Of a stretch of DNA of 64,000 bases, positions 51,110 through 64,000 are shown one piece after another. Source of the DNA: Strix aluco. Taxonomy: Eukaryota; Chordata; Aves; Strigiformes; Strigidae. Position 1 is the first letter of the stretch. Each line of letters begins with the position of its first letter. The DNA lies in the NCBI RefSeq assembly GCF_031877795.1, contig NC_133941.1:24032251-24096250 (forward strand). Reading direction: 5' to 3'. The position numbers were made by a program, and so were the translations under genes. The notes beneath the pieces are model-generated. The model saw only the letters and a program-made list of their open reading frames with translations, searched no databases and had not been told where the DNA came from.

Positions 51110-51616
51110 TTCCAGGCAACACTCAGAGAGACCCCTCACCTTGTTTATTAATTAGATGCATTTTTCTCATTATAAAAGTATCTGGTGGGTGTCTCTAGAC
51201 ACATTCTGTAGTAAAAGAAATAGAGGCAAAGAGCAAAGCAAGCCTGAACCTGTAAAAAACATACATGCATGGATGTCTGGATCAACTCTGAAGGAATATG
51301 ATTTGGAAGATTTTGAATTTCACAGAAAACTTTGCTTTAATTCTCAGTGCCTGTCAGGCAACTTCAATACATTTTATGAGGAAGATGAAGCCTTCCCTTA
51401 GGCACAGGTAAGAGGGACAGTTAAGGTCCTTCCTAGAGTGAGATGGCAGGATATTAAGGAGAGGAGAGCTGGACCAGACCAGCATGTTCTGCTGGTATGT
51501 TAGAAGTAGTTTTCAAATACTAACAAGACTGATTTTGGCCACCTGTCCATCTTCTATGTGGTACATTAGCAGAAATTAAGAGTAACTACCTTCAGGCCCC
51601 CAAAGCTAAGCAGTTA

Positions 51617-51808
<192 letters not shown>

Positions 51809-52341
51809 TCAGAAATGCCCGAGGTTCATTTTGCAGTGCTTCTTTTCTTTGTGCTGATACCATGTTTTCTGGCATCAGACCAGAAGCAAAACGTAAAATT
51901 AACACTAAAGAAAGTGTGATAGAGATGTAAGATAGTTTTATTGTATTATTTGTCCAGTATCAGTAACGAACTACTTGTGTTGTCTTATACTGGGCAAAGA
52001 GCCCAGCTGAGCAGGTGGGGGCTTATCCAGAAGGCAAATGGCATGTTCTAGGGTAAAACTCCTGACAGTTTTTAATGGTTCTTCCTTCAGGACCTGGCCA
52101 CATCAATCCAAGCACCTGACAGATCCTTCCACGTGCTATGCAATAGGTGTAAAACCAGCCTGAGTTACTACTCAGCACAGGAGAACACGGTTGAAGGGGA
52201 CAAACGTGGGTACACTTTCCAAAATTGCCCAGTAGCGCTACATCAACATTACTACAAATGCAGGCTCATTAATAGGAGAGAGGATGGCAAATTTATTAAA
52301 AACTGAGCCTCTACCTAACTTTAGATTTTAAAGACAGGTTA

Positions 52342-52452
<111 letters not shown>

Positions 52453-53781
52453 CTAAGGATAAAAATGGAAATGACAATAACAAAGACTTTATTCACAACA
52501 TGATGTTTATGCTTCACTTAGCAACTTGCTTCCTAGGTACCAATAGAGCTCTTCAGTCTAAGTCAGCACCAGAACTTCATATGCTTTGAACAAAGCTGCA
52601 TCTGGCCCCTTGTTTGTTTTGCATGATAAAGGCCCAGCCCAGGAAGGTGTTATGCACCTTTGACTCCCAGTCCCAGGACTACCTTCAACGGTGGCAGATA
52701 GTGAAAGGGGACATACTGCTCACACTGACATTACTTTCTTCTTACTGTGAAAAGCAGCAGCAGCTACATAATGGAAGCTGCTTTCACATCACCATAAACA
52801 TTTGTGACTGTCTTTATTGTAGTGTCAGGAACAGGTGTTTTCCAAACATCTATTTTCATACAAAAATCTACTCAAATCAGTGAATCTCTATAAATTGCTT
52901 GGTGTTTAATCCACCATCTGCTCCACATATGGTCATGAGAGAAATACCTACTTTCCACTTTTACAGTCAAAGTAAAATTCAAGTGTGCAAACATTCTGTG
53001 CAAGAATATACTCACACACAGAAAAATGGCACTACTGGATGCTGCCTCCAAAAGACAAGCACCAGCACTGTCTGGAAGCCTCAACTCAGATTATGGATTG
53101 AGTGGGCAGTGCATTGTTTAAAGGCACATAGAGGGAAGAAAATCCCTGTCCCAAAGAGATTATAGTTTCAACAGGTAACAGGGAGTGCTGGAAACAGCAA
53201 TGCAAATGCAACTGTTAATGGTGAGAAGAAGGTGAGGAACAGAAGCATTCACTTAAAACTCTGCACTATCTTCTAATCAATCCCTGTCCTTACAAAGATC
53301 CTCCAAGGAACTGAGAAAAACAAAATCCACCATCCCTAACCTGCATGGAAAGCCCAAGTCTATCAAGTAACCCATAAAAGTCTGTGACACCCAGGTCTTC
53401 AATCTCATGTGAAACTATAAATGCACACTCACACATGTGCAGGCACCTGTAGTTCCTCAGTGCCACCGGGAATCAATGACTGTGAAAAGGATTTTATGTG
53501 GAGTCATGGTCAGAAAGTAATTCAACGTGAATCCTCTGTTAGATGGCAAAAAGCACCAATGTCATGGCTGGATATAGAGGGAGAACTCATGAGCTACTAC
53601 AACCCAGCTAGACAAAGAGTGGAACGCTGTACCTACTAGTTGTATTTTTAAAAGGCTGCTAGAATATTGATAGAAAGCAGTAAAAGTTCTGACTTTTTTA
53701 TGTAAACATATGAAATTATACTTCTAATGAGAATTAGACTTCATACTTTATCAGAGAAAATCATCAAATCACATCCCTCTA

Positions 53782-54108
<327 letters not shown>

Positions 54109-54458
54109 CTATATATATAACATTACGTATTTTAACACTCTTTAAATAAAATTTAGTAGTCAGCTTTGTACAGAAGGGCTGAAATAATTAAATCACTAGC
54201 TGACCACATTTGCTCAGGTTTGTGCGACTGACGGTGCAAAAAGTTTACAGTTCCAGGTTCCGTTGCCCTGCAAAAGTGGGATGTAATATCCTTCAGGCCT
54301 TAGGTGACATATGTGCAGAAGGCACTAAACAAACACTAAAATCCTAATACAGTGAAAATACACAGACAACTTCTGCACTCCAAGTGGCTTCCTCACTCAG
54401 TAGACCCTGGCGCTGCTGAGAGCGTACCCCATTACAGCAGTTAAAGCTCTGCATATTA

Positions 54459-54773
<315 letters not shown>

Positions 54774-55309
54774 TTACAGAGAGAATTGAAAACAAACATG
54801 CATCTTTTTTAGAAAGAGCACAAGGACCCTGATAGAACAAAAAGCAGAGTGTGTCTCTAATGCTTGGATGGCAATCTGAAGCAGCTCCTTACGTGCCAGT
54901 GGAAAATTTGTGAAAACTGTTTACAGAGAGAGATTTAAGGCTTTTTAAGTATGATGACTTAGCAACAACCCTTTGACTTCTTTCAGTAGCAGTATTTATG
55001 ATCAAGTATATGCTGTTTGTACGCTTCCAGTCCCTGCCTCTTGCTATGGATGCTCAGTTATCCACAGCACTGTTATCCCAGTCACTTTTCCAGCCCCCTT
55101 CAGAAGAGAAATGTGTGCACTCCTACATAAATGGTCTGGTAAATCTTAAAAAGTTGCAAGTTAAGCTGAATATTAAAAATCTTAATAACAATAACATTAA
55201 TATTTGAGAATTAAGTCTTGATCTGATGCTGAAAATCACAGTAATCTTTTTATTTAGACTGACTAAATTACATTAAAAGCTCAGAAGGAAAAAGTCTAAT
55301 TTGGGTTGA

Positions 55310-55450
55310 TAATGTGAATATATTTAAAATATAACATATATAATATTTATTTATATAATTTATACAAATGGATATATTTACATTGAGCATATACTCATAT
55401 ATGTTTATTCATAGAATCATTATTTTTATATTACATATATAATATATACT
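55310..55450. repeat. AT-rich low-complexity stretch
   Basis: About 140 bases of mostly A and T with short TATA-type units, inside a PHF2 intron. Confidence 0.7.
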
Positions 55451-56533
55451 ATAAACCACAGCTAAGACTTCAGTGGCATGATAAACAGGTATTAAAAGTG
55501 TTTCATCCCAGAATGTGCTAAATTTTGTATTTATATAGTCCAAAATTTGGACTAACATTTGCAGGGGATGGAGGTTCACTGTTGGACGCTCTAAAATATC
55601 ACGTCAGTAAGAGCATCTACACTTCAAACTAAAATTAAATGCTCCCATGTGTCATTTATGCTCACTGTCAAACACTGATAACAATAACTCCATTTAAAAT
55701 GGCAGGGGAGGATGGAGCAGTGCATTCAACTGAAGTGTCACTGCCTATGTTAAGAAATAAAATATTTGCTAGTTAATGTCTAAATTAGCAGCATATGAGT
55801 GACAGCTCCAGCAGTCCTTCAGAACAAAAGACCTCCCGTTATTCTGGGATAAATGGCAGAAAGCTAAAAAAAATCTCAACTGGAGATACTGGTAATCTTT
55901 GAAGCCTGTAATTACTAGAGATGCTTTCTGCAGAAATGGGTGTGCACTACTAAAACACTAGCTATAGGGCTAAAGGTAATGGCTTTAAAAAAAACCGAGC
56001 TTGTAATTATTCATCAGCCTTCTTTTTTAAGGCTACTTTAAGTCTTCTCACTAAAATGGAATGCTCCCCAAAACAACCATTCTTTATTTTTATGTTGACA
56101 CTCATCATCTTCTGTGTAGTGTTTGTATATAAAGGAATCTTTTCCTCCTCTGACGCTTCCCTTCTAGAAGTACTGGCTACCCAGAAGGATTGCAAGCACT
56201 GTAAAAAAGATCTGCACAGTTGCATGAAGTTCAATACAGTACAGACTCATCTGCTTACTTCTGGAATAAAAGCACAGCTCAGGTGATGAACACAGTTTTA
56301 TAAAGCACAAAGCAATAACTTAAACTCTTAGGCATTTAGATCAGCTAATTATCCTATATATAAAACATATAATATAAAACATGAGGAGAATAGTAGGGTT
56401 CCTGTCATTGAGGACTGACAATATTCACATAGCCAGCACCATGACCTCTGGCTCACCGCATCACTAAAGCACCTCAGCCTCACGTGCAGCGTTGATCTGT
56501 ACCATCACACCTGGTAAGGTGTGATACCAGCTC

Positions 56534-56638
56534 CTGGTAAGGAGAATGCAGGAGGAGGGGGTGGTTAGCGGACTATCTAAAGAGATAAAGGGACCATGAA
56601 ACACAGACAGATACCCTGGAGCTGGAGTCATGGCTCCA
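56534..56638 (+). repeat. Dispersed repeat, copy 1
   Basis: The segment from CTGGTAAGGAGAATGCAGGA through GCTGGAGTCATGGCTCC recurs at 59320-59424 in the same orientation with scattered differences. It is not CR1 as I know it; an LTR or other interspersed repeat is possible. Confidence 0.85.
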
Positions 56639-57621
56639 GGCAGTCAGCATCACTCTAGTTCTGAACTGCTGTCATACAGATTACAGGTTAACTCGCAAAG
56701 GCACTAAAACTCTAACACATGGTATAGGATTACAAAATTACAATAATTTCAACCTTTTTCTCATTCAAGGCCATCCAGTGACGTTACACTACGCCTAAAG
56801 CCACACCTCATGTATTTACTCACTCTCTGCTGTTTTAAATGGAAGATTCAGTAAGCAATATATGCACTCAAACCAGTGCTATACAAGTAGGATGCTCACT
56901 GCTGTACAACGCATTTTGAAAAAGAATGCTCCAAGAAGATCACCATGTTTCAAGATCACCTTAAGTTGGACGAAGGGCTGTTGTTGCCTTATACCCATCA
57001 GGATTCCCATCTCACCAGAAAAATAACAGGATATTAAAAAGTAAGACCCCTTATGTCCATGTTCTCCCATATACAGTGTTATCATACCTCTGTGGTCACC
57101 TCTGTCCTCCTTTCTTTGGTCTTACTGGTATTTATGAAGTGCATCTAAGCACCTAAGATCATACCAGGAACATACTATGTTATCACTCACTACCAGGACA
57201 AGGCAGAGAATTCGCTCCTGGAGCATCAAGTTATGTTCTAGTATATAGTTGTACTGAATTAACTATACCTATACTACTAGAGTTAAAATAAAACTGAAAG
57301 GTACCAAAATGTTCTGTTCTGACATGCGAATGCTGATGGCACACGAATGCTGATGATATGCAGGCATGAATTACCATGACAAATGCCAGCCCTTTTAGTC
57401 TGCTGGGTACCGTTCTCCTCACACAGCAGCTAGCACTTTCACTTCTGTGCTTTGCCTGCATATGCAGTTGGAGGTCAGAGCAACAAGAAGCTGCTATCCC
57501 AGGGTTAAACAGCACTTACTAAAGAAGGAACCACCGGAGGAGGCAGCGGCTGTTCAAACTCCCCCAGGTGACCCCAGCCATGTACCCCAGCCACTGCGCA
57601 GTGCAGCAGGCTAGGCTCTTA

Positions 57622-57771
<150 letters not shown>

Positions 57772-57804
57772 TTAATTCAATGAAAAAGAGAGTTTGAAGG
57801 GTAG

Positions 57805-57914
57805 CCTGACTTGCCCCATTTTGTGTGCTTGGGGGTGAGTTAATATTTTGAGAAACATCCCTGACTTGCTCCATTTTGTATCCTTGGGGATGAGTTAATG
57901 TTTCGAGAAACATC
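57805..57914 (+). repeat. 55-bp tandem duplication
   Basis: Two adjacent copies start with CCTGACTTGC and end with GAGAAACATC, at 57805-57859 and 57860-57914. They differ at several positions, so the duplication is not very recent. It starts only 40 bases from the splice acceptor of the exon at 57623-57764. Confidence 0.93.
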
Positions 57915-59319
57915 TCAATCTTTTGATTTTCTGATCTTCTTAGCCTTTGTATCTTCCTTGCTGTTTATATATGTATATACATAGACATACATGCATAAAA
58001 GATGTGTATATACATAAAATGTATATGCATAAAATGGTGCTTTTGTATTCGTGCCCCTGACATAACTATTTCTGTAGTTTTTATTTTTAAAGGATTAATA
58101 TTATTTTGAATCTATTAATTTCATTATTGATTTTATTTGCCTGGTGAAAATTATACGCAAACACTTTTATATACACAGAGTAAGCCCTACCCACCATGCT
58201 GTAAAAGTCTCGTGATTGTAGACAGAGAGTAACACCGTACAGGATACCTTCTCAAACTGATTTTCCAAAACTGTAAGTTCTCTTATGCTCTATTTTAAAT
58301 TTTTGCTTACAAAATCTATAATCAAGGAGGAATTTTGCAGGAAAATTCCCATTTTTTAACATGATATTTCAGGTGTGCCAGAAGAAATGACTTTTTGTTA
58401 TTTTATCCAAAATTACACGTATCAAAAATCCATCCCCTCTGCATTAGAGTACAGAGGGTAATCTGCTAGTACTCTTACATTTCCTCTGACAGACAGTGTT
58501 GGATACAAATCTCCAGTGTTAATACTAAAAGTGTTAGTCAAGTAGTTGAATTTTACACTGGGCAAACCAGAGAACACATCGAGAAGGTCAGAGCTTTATA
58601 AAGAGTGGCCATTTCTAAGCACACTCTCTTATCTTTTCTGCAAGAAAAACATCTCTCCAGTCTTTCTTCCTTTCAATTTTAATTGGCTGTATTTTTCCTC
58701 TCCCAGTGTTTCATTGATAGCTTTTTTCACATTAGGAGGGGGAAAAAAAATCAATTTGTTTTTTTCATGAAATGCCAGAACAGTAATGATGTATTTGGCA
58801 GTCTTGTTTGTGGTGTTTTGTCCTCTGCTACTTACTTTAGGTTGTTTCTAAAAGACATTCAAGGTCCAATAAACTACAAAACAGTGAGATAAACCCCTGC
58901 CTGGGAAATCCCGTTCAAGCGAACTAACTCCATGGAAGTTAGACCAGCATGTATTTGTGCCGTTCACTTTCAAATCTGGTGCCAGCTTCAGATTAAACAA
59001 CCCGTGTTCTTCTCTCCAGCTTTTCACTAACAGTTCTGTCGGTAGGGTGGATTATTTCAGCTAGAGGCTGAGAGAAAGCCAGCAGATGCATAAGGAGCAC
59101 CTAGGTCACACAAGAAATCTGCTAAGTGTAGCAGATGGGCAAGGAAAATATGTTTCCTGTAGAAGCAATGGGACAGAGATAACAGTAAAATCAGGGGTCT
59201 GAATTCTCCTTTATTCATAGTTATCTCACTGCACATGATCACTGCAAAAGCAATAGATACAGCCTATAACAGCAGCAGTTGATGACAGCACCCTCCAGTT
59301 TGGGGAACAGGTCAGCGGC

Positions 59320-59424
59320 CTGGTAAGGAGAGTGCAGGAGGAGGGGGTGGTTAGACTGTCTGAGGAGATAGAGGGACCCTGAAACATAGACAGAGACACT
59401 GGGGCTGGAGTCGTGGCTCCCAAA
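59320..59424 (+). repeat. Dispersed repeat, copy 2
   Basis: It matches copy 1 at 56534-56638 over about 105 bases: CTGGTAAGGAGAGTGCAGGA, the GAGGGGGTGGTTAG block, AGAGGGACCCTGAAACA and GCTGGAGTCGTGGCTCC. The two copies lie in different PHF2 introns 2.8 kb apart. Confidence 0.85.
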
Positions 59425-60034
59425 GGACGATGCCTTGCCTGGCAAGACAGACAATCAGACAGAAAGTGACATAGAGGAGGGACAAAGGGAGAGAGGACAA
59501 GAGACAAGATCACACATGCTAAAGGAAGGAGGATGCAGAGACAAGACAAGCGACTTCTGAGCACTTCTGTGGCTCCTGGCCAAGATATGTCTTTCAAAGT
59601 GGGAGAACATCGTGATTTGTGAGACGATGCGGTACAATACTCTGCTCAGGTTAGAGACAGGAAGATGCCAAAAGGAATCCAAATGGTCAGCAGCAACGAA
59701 AATAGCTCTCACTGACACCAGTGTTAAACAATGAACTGCCTTTGCAAAGTGGGAGTCTCAGTCCAGTAATTCCTTCAATACAAAGCGAGATGGCAGTAAT
59801 CAATTAAGACCTGGCCTGAAGAAACTATTTCTTGATACTACTATGACTGTTTCTTTTAATGAAATGCTATGGAGTACAATGCAGTCTGGCTCAGGCTCAC
59901 TGTCAAGTTGGTACAAGAAACAAGAGTGAATTAATTGCTAATTACAAGCTATCACTACATAATACTACCACTACATAACAAATACTGAACTCAGCATAGC
60001 TCAAGACATAGACAATATTTTAAAACATATTTTA

Positions 60035-64000
<3,966 letters not shown>

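Overview
The window is vertebrate nuclear DNA, almost certainly from a bird. The reasons are the long GT-AG introns, the low gene density, and two CR1 LINE fragments whose 3' end has the avian tail of repeated TGATTCTG-type units. The order or species cannot be fixed from the sequence. No prokaryotic or viral gene system and no CRISPR array was seen.

Only one gene can be supported. It is PHF2, on the minus strand from about 26.07 kb to beyond the right edge. PHF2 is a PHD-finger and JmjC-domain histone/lysine demethylase of the KDM7 family. Twenty coding exons can be read from 63324 down to the stop codon at 27115-27117. They total 3002 nt, all junctions are GT-AG, and the phases agree throughout with no frameshift or internal stop. 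They encode the protein from about residue 62 (human numbering) to the C-terminus. The exons for the N-terminal PHD finger, the start codon and the promoter lie to the right of the window. The JmjC core runs from about 51.7 to 57.8 kb. It has the HxD iron motif and the PHF2-specific tyrosine in place of the distal iron-binding histidine. The C-terminal half is Lys/Pro/Ser-rich and disordered-looking, and keeps the RRPS motif of the known PKA site.

Layout: 1-26.07 kb is intergenic DNA downstream of PHF2, with no convincing gene. It holds a 930-bp composite purine pentanucleotide array (8120-9050), a CpG-enriched patch (5060-5720), simple repeats and stretches that look like conserved non-coding DNA. 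About 26.07-27.114 kb is the PHF2 3' UTR, with a very GC-rich proximal part and an AU-rich distal part. From 27.1 to 64 kb, exons alternate with introns. The largest intron (34389-42711) carries both CR1 fragments. Other introns carry small tandem duplications and a pair of dispersed repeats.

Exon boundaries were found by comparing translated pieces with the remembered human PHF2 protein and by requiring GT/AG and matching phase. No alignment or database search was run.
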